Source: Anaspis maculata
Lineage: Eukaryota > Arthropoda > Insecta > Coleoptera > Scraptiidae
Assembly (NCBI GenBank): GCA_949128115.1
Contig: OX421968.1
Span: 25,900,377-25,964,376 of the forward strand
Length of the DNA: 64,000 nt
Reading direction: 5' to 3'
In this document: one piece after another, positions 1-13,300 of the stretch
Position numbering within the stretch: the stretch's first letter is position 1
How the letters are laid out: every line of letters begins with the position of its first letter
Position numbers and translations under genes: made by a program
Notes under the pieces: generated by a model
What the model was told of the DNA's origin: nothing
The model's database searches: none
Seen by the model: the letters and a program-made list of their open reading frames with translations, nothing else

Positions 1-2910
1 GAATATCTGGATCAAATTCCAAATTGCACGTTCAGAAAGTCGATTCTGAAAACCAAAAAATTCACCATATGAACTTTTTTGAAACACCCATAATCTATAT
101 TTTCATTTTAACGCGTTTATTGGTCGGTAGTACTCCATGATCTCGTCCATGATCCACTTTGTAAATGTTTCTTGTGTACAGATATCACTTTGAGATGGAC
201 AAATATCTTGCCGTTTTGAAGATATTCAGCACCGCCATGTTAAAGCTCAAGTTGGATCACCCTCTAGCTGACACAGTCTCGCCCTGAAACTTGGAGTGAA
301 GTTTTAATTTTTGCTGCATAAATCAAGCACAACACGTACCGGTTACTGTAATGAGGTTGGAGCTAAAAATTGGGCAAACGGTTGTCCGTTGACCATATTT
401 GTTGTGAAATTTTACTGGGACCCGAGCTGGAACCATTTTCCTCGTTTTCTAATACAAAGCACAACGAATTCCAACCCCTAGATAATACCGCCAAATTCGA
501 ATTACTCCCAACAACTGCTTCAGCGCTTCCTGGCGAGATGAAATTCGGTATTATTTTGCTCCCATTCAAGGAGCACCACTCGTGCATACAGAAACTTCCA
601 GTGGTTATGTACGACTGTACGTACGTGTATATTGAATCGAAAAAAAAATTCGCTGGACATTTTTATATTTTGATATTTCTTTTCTGAATTATTTCGACTC
701 AGGTACTTTACTTATACGTTTCGTTGCTGCGTTTTCAGTCGTTCACACACTGTAAAAATAATTTCTGAAAATACATCTTGTGTTTACCCATTTCAGTTTA
801 TAGATCGTAAAGAGGAAAACTGTGTGCACAGAGTCGAGTGTACAACATAGTTTATTACGGACATGTAACTTATTGACGGTTGAGACATTAAATGCATGCT
901 AAAGGAGTTAACTGTAAAAATTGTTTACAATAATAATTGCAACTGGAATAATAACTTGAATGCATGGAAGTAATATAATTCTGTACCAAAATTGAAATAA
1001 GACCGAACGGATGCTAAGGCTCGGCCGTAATAATTATTATCAGTGTAACGTGTAATAATAATTATTGTAAGCTGCGGTTAGTGCGTCTTATTGCTGTCTT
1101 CGTCTAACAAGACTGAGCCGGTTTCATTGGAAAAATAACATCAACCAACAGAGAGTTGCATTATGCATTTCATGAATATTGTTATATTTTACACCAAGGT
1201 TATTTATTATAAATTTATTGTGTATTAATAACTACCATACGCGAGAAAATAAGACATTTTTAACAATACACTCAATACTCTGGGAGTGGACATTTCATCT
1301 TATTTATGCACGGTATTATTTTTTTCTCTGAATAATAATGATGAAGTGTATGGACGAGAAGTTCTTCTTACTGTACAAACATTTAAAGCATTATGCTGAT
1401 TGGTATTAATTTGTTCAGTTTATTGATAATGGAAAGCTTCAATTAATTGAATTGCGTTTCAAGTTCCTCAGATCAATGTACTTGCTTGGGTTTCGTAATT
1501 ATTATACTCTGGGTCTTGGTCTTATTCCATTTCATAATGTCCTCTCTGATGAACTTCTCAACTGACCGGAAATTAGATAAAATGCCAAAATTAGTGTAGA
1601 GATAACAGATAACAGATTGGTTAAATTGACTTTGAGATCTCTCTATCTCGATGAATAAATGTGGGGAAACTCCGAGGGAAATTCTGTTATTGAGCTGAAT
1701 CATAATAATATGTGATCAGTCAACGTCATCTTGAGAATCCGAAGAAATCGTCAAGTTATTCATCGTTATACATACATTTCGTCACACCAGGTTTTCTAAT
1801 TATTGTACACGGTGTGAATGACTCACTATGCAATATGCATAAAACGTGCTAATCGTTTCAATTATTCATTCTTATTTTTTCAGTGAATTTATGTACGTCG
1901 TGACAGTCTGAAAACATGTCCTATTATTATTATCATGGGCTACGCCCCATGCTTGAGGAAGTAGCAACTTTGATTTCAAAGCAAACGAAGAGGTTACGCG
2001 GCGTATAGGGGTGGCGGCGCCTCAAAGTATTGTTATTCGAATAGCAAAGTAGTGGTGAATGATTGACCGGGGGCGGCGCTGCGATTGAGGGCGGTGGCAA
2101 AGTAAACCTTTTCAATAAAATAGGAAGAAAGTTGAATGTGAGGGGTTTTATCACGTGTTTGAGACATTTTTGATTCGAGATTTATTGATCGGCGACCAGG
2201 AATACGTTGGTTTTTGTCCCATGTCAATCTCTTGTTTGGTTCGATTTTCTTTCTAGTAGGTAATCAGAATCTCTTCCTGGTTGTTGGTCATTTCATAACT
2301 AGAAAATCCGAAGCATTTATTATGATTGATGAGTATGTGTTTTACCTTCTGCATTCCAACATACTCTTGATGGATAGGATATCTTGTAGTTTTGAGAACC
2401 GTACTAGACAACATCGTGTTCAAGTAACAGTAGGACCCTAATTAACATATTCCGTTCACTGATCGAACTGCGCTACTGAGCCTCACGTCCGTGGGGCATA
2501 TTCACTTCTTAATATTTTTCTTGTATTCTTGACTAGATCCCATATACCGCTCTGGACTTGGAATGCGATAATTTTGAGACACCTGTACTCGATAGTCGAT
2601 ATTATAATACCGGGTGATCATTTGAAAATTATGGCTCTCGAGGGACTATTTCGGCAAAAGTTTTGGCATTTTTTATTGAATTCAAAATTGATAAGAAAAA
2701 ACTTATGGAAATTTCAGAACTTATATTGAGTGACTCTATTCGAATTATACACAACCACATCTATAAATAATTTTTACATAATTTATACTTTTTACCTTCA
2801 ATTTTTATATTCAGTATTATCTTTTATAGACAGATTAGTATGCTGTGTTCTAGAGCAACTTGCTTAAAAGCAAGCAGCACCACTCTATTTTTCAATAAAG
2901 TTGTTTCTCT
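1..2910. other. Non-coding sequence upstream of first visible cadherin exon
   Basis: I see no exon with a convincing domain here. Short open frames (for example around 370-687) show no family signature. The stretch is AT-rich with homopolymer runs; a small GC-richer island lies near 1990-2100. Because the first cadherin exon in the window begins in mid-protein at 8585, this is most simply a large intron of that gene or sequence 5' of an internal exon, but nothing in the bases proves it. Confidence 0.4.
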
Positions 2911-3871
2911 CCTGCCATAACTCCCTTTTCCTAGTAAAAATGTCTTCGAGCAAAAACAGGTCCATTTTTTTATCAAGGGGGACATCTAAAACATACATTG
3001 GCGAATTTCTATCTTAAGCCCCTCACCCCCACCCACCCCAACTTTGAAATTTCAAGGACACCACCTATTCTGCGATAGATCAAATTAAAGAAATAAATTC
3101 TCTTTCTGGAAAAATATTTATAAAATTTCCAACCCCACCCCCCATTTTCCTAAAATTCTTTGAGTGCCCAGTTTAATATTCTTGACCTCTCAATTCTCTC
3201 TAATACAGTCAACGTCATCCTGCACAGCATCGAAAGAGAAAACTTTCTAAGGAAAAAGTGCCACCCAAATTCATCCCTTTGCTCCCCTAACCTCACCTTA
3301 AAAATCTAAAATGACAATACCTACTTCGTGATACATCAAATTGAAGGAAATTAAATCCTCTTCCTGGACAAACTTTTTTCGAAATTTTCAAAACCCCCGT
3401 TTTCCTCCTAAAATATTCCAAAAGTCCAATTTAATGAGGGAGGGGTTGAAAATTGCGAAAAGACTGTTTTTAGAAAGAATTCAATTGCCTTCAATCTGAT
3501 GTGTCACAAAGTAGGTGGTGCTGTAATAAACTTTGAAGTTGAGGTGGGGGAGAGCAATGGGGGGGAAATTCTCTTCTTTGATGCTATTTAGGATGATACT
3601 GACTAAACTGGAGAGAATTTAGGGGTCCAGAATATTAAATGGGACACGTAGAGAATTTTTCGGGAGAAGGGTGGGATAAAAACATTTGAAAATATTTTTT
3701 TCAGAAATAGAATTCAATTTTCTTCAATTTGATGTTTCGCAAGGTAGGTTATGTCAATTTCAGAGTTGGGGTGAGCGGGTTGCCAATATATGTTTTAGAT
3801 GTCCCCCTCGATATGAAAATCGACCCGTTTTTGCTCGAAGAAATACTGACTAGGAATCGGGAGTATCGCAG
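2911..3871. repeat. Long palindrome (hairpin repeat), family A copy 1
   Basis: The two halves are reverse complements of each other around a centre near 3390. The left end reads TCTTCGAGCAAAAACAGGTC and the right end carries its complement ending TTTTTGCTCGAAGA; both arms also carry GGGGGACATCTAAAACA in opposite orientation. Divergence between arms is moderate, with several indels. A second member of the same family lies at 57727-58560. No coding capacity is recognised. Boundaries are estimated from where complementarity stops. Confidence 0.8.
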
Positions 3872-4322
3872 GTGGATAGTTTTCAAATGAACACCCAGTA
3901 TAATCAAACTCTAAAAAAGACATGTCTCGTTCAAGGTCTTCGCCGGGAAACTATGGCGTACCCGATTCATTTTAAATTCACTGAGCCCAGAGAGCTTTGA
4001 ATTCGGACCCTTCACCACACGTAGAATCGTGTACTTCCGTCTTTCTTTGTAACGAAAACAAACACCTCGACAACCGCGTTGATAACCATAGGGTTAATGG
4101 CATAAAAAAAGAAACTATGTTTGCTCACATTCAGATTAGAATTCAGTAAGTTTCGATGTCAACATTGCGAATGATTCAACATTCAATTTTGTCCATGCAA
4201 ACAAGAAAAAACAACAACATAGAAATGAATATTCTTGGACTTATGATGTCGTACGCACTAGCACTACAATTTAATTTCACGCTTACACTTGGTAGGTCAT
4301 TCAAAATTGGACTGGATAACTC
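3872..4322. other. Unremarkable intergenic or intronic stretch
   Basis: AT-rich sequence between two palindromic repeats. I see no exon, RNA gene or repeat structure here. Confidence 0.4.
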
Positions 4323-7300
4323 ATAGCCCAGTCATCCTAGCTCATTTCAGGGCTTGAGGTCGGAATATCTCCCATAAAGCTGGATTTTTGCATACATGTC
4401 CAGAAAACAGCCCTCTTTCTATTAGTGATGAAAAAAATTTCTGAGACCCGGAGCGTTTTCCGCCATTTTGAAAAATCTGTCAATTTTTTCAGTTTTTCTT
4501 GAATAACTCTGTAAATATTCAACTTATTAGCATGAAAGTTTTTGCCGTGATTAGAGCTTGAGACTCTGCAACCAATGTTGCCAAAAATATTTTTCTAGAT
4601 TCCATGATTTCTAAGAAATGTCAAATGAGTTAAGCGACTTCATTCACTTTCATCATTTCATTTGACCAATTGAAAAAAAATTATCGGGCTTTCAACAGAT
4701 CTGCCCTCTTTTGCATTCGAGTACACATAAAAAAGGCTTCCAAAAAATATTCATATGTCGGTCGGTCTGCAGGTCTAACGGTCAGTCTGGTGGTCGGTCT
4801 GTTGAATTTTGTGCCCAGATTTATTCCCAAGCTGTTAAACCAATCCCGACCAAATTTGGTAGATACGTAAGTGACAAGGTTTCAACGACAAAATCCAAAT
4901 GTCATCTTGATCTGTCACTTAGAAGTGTCACTACAAAAGAATGACAGAAGGTCTATCTCACCGAATGCAACTTGTGATACACCATTTCAAAGCCCTCGAA
5001 AAAATGCATACAAAATGGTCTGTAAGAACCTTCAAGGTTGCGTCTGTCAAAAAATCACAAGCTGTCAAACTTAAAATTTAAACTTTACAGAACTCTTGAA
5101 GTACGGAACGGAATTGAACCAAATTTGGTCCCCAACAACAGTGCCTCACAATAATTTGATGGATCATGAAATGTACCGGCAGCAGACAGGGATGCAACCT
5201 GATGAAAAAAAAATTGCCTAGTCATCTGAGCCTGTAGTGTACTGTACCTACTTGAAATAGTCAAAAAATCATCCCTTGCTTGAAGAAAGTAGTTCTAGAA
5301 CGGTTTTTTTGCTTTGTGGTTAGCTCTTCCCCACCTCTTCAACATGGTGAAAGCAGACATCCATGTGACGTGTAGTATTTAGTATACAGGGTGAACATTG
5401 AAAAATGAATATTTAAAAATGTTTTTTCCGTTGAAATAAGTCTCGAGAAAAACAGTCTTTCATCATTAAGCAACTTTATAGTCTCCTGCTGAACATGTGA
5501 AAAATGAACCACTCCATAGCCGCTGGTATTCTACGTAAGGGTGCAATCGATTTTTCCCCAATATTTCTATCTTTATCGAATAAATCAAGACAAAAACCAT
5601 TTCCAGCCCTGTTACAAGCCTATAATATCTTATTCAAGATACAAAACTGACAGATTCCTTAAACTGCAAAAACACAACATACAGGGTGAAACAAAAAATT
5701 GATTTCACCCTGGTACGTAGAATACCAGCGGCTATAGAGGGGTACATTCCTCACCTGTTCAGCAGGGGATCATAAGGTTGCTGAATAATGAAAGACTGTC
5801 TTTTTCGAGAATTATTTGACCTTGAATAAAAAAATTCGAAGATTTATTTTATTATTTTCACCCTGTATACCTACTAAGTAATACGCGTCACATGAATGTA
5901 TGCTTTTGACAGGCTTGTTAAACAGGTAGGTATGAGCTAACCATATAGCAACAAACCGTTTGAACTAGTCATCTGAGCCAGCTGTGAAACAGAAATTTCG
6001 AAATCGCACTTGGATCGAGCTCAACATCTGTACATATCGTCCGTCATCTCACGTAGTGTCGTAACTGATTTTTGATATTTTTTGCATGTCCTTTTTGAAA
6101 AATTCTCCGTGCTCAACTGATAATATTATTTGTCCAACCTAGACTGAAAATAATGAAAATGAATGATCTTTATTCTTCTCATCATTTGCGATACACATTT
6201 TCAAGATAATATCGCCAGTTTTGCATGAAGAATTTTCCGAAGAGGACATGACAAAAAATACCAAAACTCAGTTACAACACTACGTGAGATGACGGAAGAT
6301 ATGTGTGAAGAAGACCCCCTCTCACTATAAACATCTAGGGCCCGAAGGATACAACACCATCTTCGAGATAAGAGCCATCTTTTCACAGTTGCTTGTAGTA
6401 ACATTTTCATCGAAAATGCTGCCTATGTACCTACAGTTTTCAGGAGATTTGTGACAAAAGACTTTATAAGGCAGGGGCCTCGGTCATTGGGATATGTTGA
6501 ATACCATGGGGTGTAGCTTTCCATACCTAATCCTGAAACTTGTTCTCCACATCACGTCCATCACGCTATGTTTGTACCTGATGGTACATTTGAAAAGAAT
6601 GCTGTGTGTTTAAGGGTTAGAGAGTAGTCAAGTCCACTTTTTCGCATGTATTGATTTTGATAAGTTCTTACATCTACGTACACAGGTAGGAACCTTGCTT
6701 GAACAAGTGAGATCCCATCGGATAGATCTTGAAAAATCAATAATAAATATCAAACCACCATCAATAGTTGAAGTCGCTTGCTATCAAGGCGGTTGTTTTG
6801 AATGATTTATTTTTGCTTCTGCATGTCTTGAACTTCTATGAACTTTTTATGGTTATTATTTGCCGTCAAAAAACTGCAAAAAAGGCCTTTCCCTATCTGG
6901 AAGCCGTTTCTACGCCAGAAATGAGCCAGATTGTAAAGTCGATCCTCAGCTGTACTTCTTATACGTTACCTTATTTACTGATAAAGCTTCTAGTCTTATA
7001 TTTTTTGTATGTATAAGTAGATATATACTCACTTATTATAGTATTTATATAGTCTATACTTTATAGCCTCCTATTGAACACGTCAAAAATGTATCCCTCT
7101 ATTATAGCCGCTGATGGTATTCTACGTACAGGGTGAATGTGAAATCAATTTTTTGTTTCACCCTGTATGTTGTATTTTTGCAGTTTGAGGAATCTGACAT
7201 TTTTGTATTTTGAATAAGAGACTAATGGCTTGTAACAGAGCTGGAAATGGTTTTTGTCTTGATTTATTCGATAAAGATAAAAAATATTGGAAAAAATCGA

Positions 7301-8509
7301 TTCCACCCTATACGTAGAATACCAGCGGCTATGGAGAGGTACATTTTTCACATGTTCAACAGGAGACTATAAAGTTGCTAAATAATGAGAGCCTGTTTTT
7401 CTCGAGGATTATTTCAACGGAATAAACATTTTTAAATATTCATTTTTCAATCTTCACCCTGTATACTAAATAGTACACGTCACAGGGATGTCTGCTTTTA
7501 CCATGCTAAAGAGCTGGGGAAGAGCTAACCATATAGCAAGAAACCGTTGAAAACCGTACTTTCTTCAAACAAGAAATGATTTTTTGACTATTTCAAGTAG
7601 GTACACTACAGGCTCGGATGACTAGGCAATTTTTTTTTCATCAGGTTGCATCCCTGTCTGCTGCCGGTACATTTCATGATCCATCAAATTATTGTGAGGC
7701 ACTGTTATTGGGAACAAAATTTGGTTCAATTCCGTTTCGTACTTCAAGAGTTATGAAAAGTTAAAATTCAAAGTTTGACATCTTGTGATTTTTTGACAGA
7801 CGCAACATTGGAGGTTCTCATTGGCTATTTTGTATGCATTTTTTGAGAGCTTTAAAATGATGTATCACAAGTTGCATTCGGTGAGATAGACCTTCTGTCA
7901 TTTTTTTGTAGTGACATTTCCAAGTGACAGATCAGGATGACAATTGGATTTTGTCGTTCAAAACTTGTCACTTATGAATCTACCAAATTTGGTCGGGATT
8001 GGTTCAACGGCTTGGGAATAAATCTGGGCACAAAATTCAACAGACCGATCACCAGACTGACCGTTAGACCTGTAGACCGACCGACATATGAATATTTTTT
8101 GGAAGCCTTTTTCATGTATACTCGAATGCAAAAGAGTGCAGATCTGTTGAAAGCTCGATAATTTTTTTTCAATTGGTCAAATGGAATGATGTAAGTGAAT
8201 AAAGTCGCTTAACTCATTCGACATTTCTCAGAAACCATGAGTTCTAGAAAAATATTTTTGGCAGCATTGGATGGAGAATATCAAGCTCTAATCACTGCAA
8301 AAACTTTCATGCCAATAAGTTGAATATTTACAGAGTTATTCAAGAAAAACTGAAAAAATTGACAGTTTTTTCAAAATGGCGGAAAACGCTCCGGGTCTCA
8401 GAAATTTTTTTTATCACTAATAGAAAGAGAGCTGTTTTCTGGACATGTATGCAAAAATCCAGCTTTATGGGAGAGATTCCGACCTCGAATGCTAGGATGA
8501 CTGGGCTAT
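4323..8509. repeat. 4.2-kb composite inverted repeat (foldback-type element)
   Basis: The outer ends are complementary: ATAGCCCAGTCATCCTAG at 4323 and CTAGGATGACTGGGCTAT ending at 8509. Complementarity runs about 1.6 kb inward on each side (roughly 4323-5985 against 7070-8509). Each arm also contains its own palindrome (about 5380-5960 and 7080-7530) with ACAGGGTG boxes at mirrored places. A GTCATC-type motif recurs at the subunit borders (4331, 5221, 5971, 7617, 8494), suggesting assembly from repeated shorter units. The two arms encode mirror-image short open frames, which are a by-product of the repeat and not genes. No transposase and no clear target duplication was found. Confidence 0.8.
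6037..6303. repeat. Nested short palindrome in the loop of the 4.2-kb inverted repeat
   Basis: CCGTCATCTCACGTAGTGT near 6041 is mirrored by ACACTACGTGAGATGACGG ending near 6297. A further match pairs TTTTTTGCATGTCC with GGACATGACAAAAAA. The unit is a separate hairpin lying between the two large arms. Confidence 0.75.
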
Positions 8510-8584
8510 CATGCCACTGAACGACATAGATTTTTCAATCATTAAGACATGCTTCGCACTTTGTTCACAATATTTCTTTTACAG

Positions 8585-8730
8585 ATTTATCAAACGAAAC
8601 CGTGGACAAAGCGACGTACAAGACGACCTTCGCATACAACGATGAAAATCGCAAACCGACGTTTTTGGACTGCGAATCATACAAACCTTCGGTAAAAGAA
8701 CAAGAACCCAAGGGAACACCCGTCATAACG
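8585..8730 (+). CDS. shg: Cadherin exon 1 in window
   Basis: Starts after a TTTCTTTTACAG acceptor with two bases of a split codon, then encodes LSNETVDK through GTPVIT. The segment leads into the first strand of a cadherin repeat. It ends at ACG just before GCAAGT, a GC donor; this is the only donor that keeps the frame open into the next exon. Confidence 0.85.
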
Positions 8731-10267
8731 GCAAGTTGATGTTTTTTCTTTTCAATGCACATAGCAATATTGTTTGTCTTTCAAAAAGGTTAAAGCGACT
8801 GATCCAGATCCACCAAACAAGAAAGGCGGAAAAGTCAAATACAGTATGGTCCAAGCTGATGGACAACGCATCTTCTTCACGATCAACACCACGACCGGGG
8901 ACGTTTACACGAATACACCTTTTGACAGGGACGAGCCTTCCCGACAGAAAGAGTTGTACGTCACCGTTCAAGCTACTGACGATGGCAGACCGGCCTTGGC
9001 CGATATTTGTACTTTCAAAGTGACCGTGGAAGACATCAACGATAATTCGCCAAGTTTCGATCAACAGGTAGGTTCCAAAGGTAGATAGCTTGAATAAATA
9101 ACAATTCAGCACAAAGATGCAATTTGGATTTCTCGAATCATTCATCGAGTATGTAGTAGATTTTTTATACAGGCTGGTCCATCGTAGCGTACCCATAGCG
9201 GGTCTTACCGTTCAATATAGACAAAAAAATGTGAGAGAAAAGTTATATGGTTTGATGAGACCTATGACCTAAAGTTATTTTCAGCTGTACAGGATGTCCC
9301 ATTTCGACGGGATAAACGAAGCGTCAATTTTTTAAATGGAACTCCTATATTTTTTTGCATTTTCGGGTTTAGTTTTTTTAACTGTCTTTTGCCCGTTTTT
9401 TTTTGTTTTTCAATTGTTTGGCAGTGCTCTTTCTTAGTTTGCTTAAAATAATTGTAACGGCCTTGCTTTTCAAAAGTAAGAGATGAAACTTGACATAGTG
9501 ATAGCCAAGTCAAAGACCAAAATTACAATGTCAAAAAGTTGTGATTTACTGTTGAAAAAAAAAAAACAAAAAATCAAACTTTCAAATTTTCAAAGTATAG
9601 TAGGTTCACCTGTACCGTGATTCTAGTCGGCTGTGAGATTTTGTTTTCAAGTTTCCAAATCTGGAATATAGAAAATCCCCAAAACTTTGCGGTTGGCTGC
9701 TCTGGCTTCATTTAGCGTTTGTCGTTGGGACCACTTTTGGAACGTATTTTCTACGCATATCCTCTGCAGATAGACGGAATATTTTTGCGGGACGTGTTCC
9801 ATTATATTGGAGTTATGATACGTTGAAAATTATAAAGTTTGATTTTTTTGTGAACGCCTGTAACATAACGCTTCGTTTATCCCGTCAAAATGTGACACCT
9901 GTATCGCTGAAAATAATTTTAGGTCATAGGTCCTATCAAGCCATATAACTTTTCTCTCACATCTTTTTCTCTATCTTGAACGGTAAGACCGCTATGGGAT
10001 AATTACGCTACGATGGACCACCCTGTATGTAGGTTAAATTGGGTCCTTTTTCTCAGTTTTATTTCTTGGCAACCAGTTTCGCAGTAGTTTATCAGCTGCA
10101 TCGTCGTCTCTCCTCGCCTGATCTCCCTCATGAGTATGACTGTACCTAGTATTTAGTTCTGCTCATTAATTGACGACTGATGATGCAGCGTATGGTAAAG
10201 TCTATTGTGAAACTCTGTGAAACCGGTTGCGAAAGACAAAACTGAGCAGAACGTCCAAATTTAATTG

Positions 10268-10311
<44 letters not shown>

Positions 10312-13300
10312 TGGCAATTTTTTTTTGCTCACAGGACTACCGGGCAGATATATCAGAAGATGCACATGTTAAAAGTGAAGTGATGCGAGTGTTTGCGTAC
10401 GATTTTGACGATGGCGAAAATTCGAGGCTGACATACAGCTTTTCAAATGAAAGCAATTCAAATAATTTCAACGATTATTTTCGAATCGACCCTAAAACCG
10501 GCGTGGTGTATTTGATGAAAGAACTCAAATCGAAACAAATGACGAAATTCTCATCTGTTGTTACAGTACAAGACAATGGCGAAATGCCCAATACGGCCGG
10601 TGCTGAAGTTTCCATTACCGTTGTAAGTTCGGACAAACAAGCCCCGCGGATAACGAAATATCAACGAGAGATAACAATTAAAGAAGACTGGTTCGAATTA
10701 GAAGTACCACTGGTCACGGTCGTGGCTGAATCGAATATCGACGATAAAAGTGTAGCTTTTGAATTAGTAAAAGGCAAAACTATCCAGACCAATCGAGATC
10801 AGACGTTTACATTGAATCCTGTAGATGATAATTCCGCTGAAATCTATTTAGTCCGGCATTTGGACTACGAAACTGTGACTGAATATCAATTGACGGTGCG
10901 TGCTCAAAATAAAGATAAACTGGGCACATCTGTCAATATCAACGTAAAAGTCGAAGATGTCAACGATGAAATTCCAACTTTCATAGAACTTCTCAAAGGT
11001 AGTATAATTGAAAACGACAATGTAAGCGCTCGAGCAATGCAAGTCAGAGCAATCGATAAAGATGGAACGACGCCAAATAATTTAGTAAATTACGAATTGG
11101 TAAGCCACACGGATTTATTCGAAATAGACAAGCAGTCCGGTGTGATTACATCCAAAACTGTGTTTGATCGTGAAACGGAAAGCCTGTATTATGTGATGGT
11201 GAGGGCGTACGATTTGGCCCCAAGTGCAATTCTTCGTGACAAAACGAAACCGAATTCGGTCAACCAAACGTTTCAAATAAGCATAGAAGATCGAAACGAC
11301 AACCAGCCGAAGTTCGAGAAGAGTCTCTACGTCGTCCATAACATATCCGAAAGCGCCGACCGCGGATTCCAAGTTATCGAAGTGCGAGCGGTTGATTTAG
11401 ACGGTGCCTCGTTGATCCTGTATTCGATTCTCGAAGGGAACGTGGACAACGCCTTCATGATCGAAGATTCCACTGGACGAATCAAAGTGCAAGGAAAATT
11501 GGATTTCGAAAAGATCGAAAGCTACAACTTGACAGTTCAAGCATCCGACGGCATGTTTGAGGACACCACCAAAGTGATCATACACATCCAGAACGAAAAC
11601 GATGAACCGCCGGTCTTTGAGGATTACATCAAGACGATCGAAATCCTTGAAGAATCCAAGAGTAATGGTTGCATCATCAACTTGAAAGCGTACGATCCCG
11701 ATATCAAAGACAGAACTGCAAATCAACGTATCACCTACACGGTTGCAAAAGAGCACCGTACTTTTTTGGATGTGACAGTTGACGGCTGTGTTTCGCTCAT
11801 CAAACCTCTGGATCGTGATCCACCAAACGGCTCTCCACAATACCAGGGATACATCTATGGAAACGATAACGACGGTGGTTCGAATTCTCTACATACCTCT
11901 GCCGAAATCATTCTGGTACTTAAGGATATCAACGACAACGCACCTATTCTCAATATTGTAAGTTTTTCTATATATATATATATATATATTTATTTATTTT
12001 TCTTTGTCCACGAATGAGCAATTTTCAGACTGAAGTTGTTTGGTACGAAAACGAAAACCCTGGTAAAATAGTCACTTTAACGGCCATCGACTATGACAGC
12101 GCAGTCAACGGACCACCATTCTACTATGAAATAGCCGAAGACGGCAATAGCTACTATCAAGACAAGTTTTCGGTCATTGGCAGCGACTTGATGGCGCTGG
12201 TTATGTTCGATCGGGAAGGTCAGAAATTCTATGATGTGCCTATCAGGATCACAGACAGCGGGGAACCGAGACAGTCCGGTGTGAGCATACTCCGCGTCAT
12301 AATCGGCGACCGCAACGACAACGAAGCGCAACCGGGATCCAGCGAGATATTCGTATACAAATATCAGGATCTGAATACCGACATCAAAATCGGACGTGTC
12401 TACGTCGACGATCCCGACGACTGGGATTTGCCCGATAAGATCTTCCAACCCGTCGGTCCGGTAGACGGCATATTCACGCTTAGCTCGGACGACATCGGAA
12501 TGATCGTCATGGGATGGGAAACGCCGGCCGGAGTTTACAGGTTGAACTTTGAGGTGACTGAAGAGCACTTGCCGGCCATCCAGAGGCACACGGTCGCCGC
12601 AAACGTGACCGTCACAGTCAAAGACATTCCCGAAGAGGCGGTCCAGAAGTCCGGTTCGATCCGTTTGGAAGGCGCCACCATTGAAGAATTCGTCGAGAAG
12701 AATCCAGATGTAAGTGTTTTATGATTGCGATGTGACTTTCCTGCAAGTAAACGACACATTTCATCGCTATATCATGTAATATACCATCTTTTTTTACAGA
12801 ACGGCTTGAGCAAAAAAGATATCCTACAGAAGAACATCGCCAAAATTCTGAACGTTTCACTGGACAACGTTGATGTGTTTACGGTCTTGACGTCGCCGAC
12901 AAACGATTCGTTTGTCGACGTGCGGTTTTCGGCGCACGGATCGCCGTACTATGCCCCGGAAAAGATGAATAACAAAGCCACAGAACAACAAGATGCGGTA
13001 AGATTAAAATAGTTTTATTATTGATCATTCTGTGATAGAATATATATTTGATGAAGGGATCGCAATTATTATTGTCTTTCTCTGTCATTGCCCGTTGTCA
13101 TCCACTAGGGTGGATTGGCACATAAAGATAAGGCCAGTGACCAATACATGATTACCAAAATTAGTGTCGGCGGGAAAATATGTCAATTTGAAACTAAAAT
13201 ACCGTCATTTGAAATCGAAAATATTGCGATTGTATGTAAGTGGCAATGTAATGTAATGTATCGGGCGTAACGTCAATGTCAGGTGGCATATACCGGGTGT

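Noticed and set aside
370..687. 105-codon plus-strand frame near the window start
   Set aside because: No domain, no splice signals, and an equally long frame on the opposite strand; compatible with chance.
1933..2227. GC-richer island as a CpG promoter
   Set aside because: Too short and without core-promoter motifs or a gene start next to it.
4337..8520. Identical-looking 60-70 codon frames on opposite strands at both ends of the 4.2-kb repeat
   Set aside because: They are mirror images produced by the inverted arms and have no family signature.
8735..8736. GT as donor of the first visible cadherin intron
   Set aside because: Joining from here gives TAA immediately in the next exon; the GC donor at 8731 keeps the cadherin frame.
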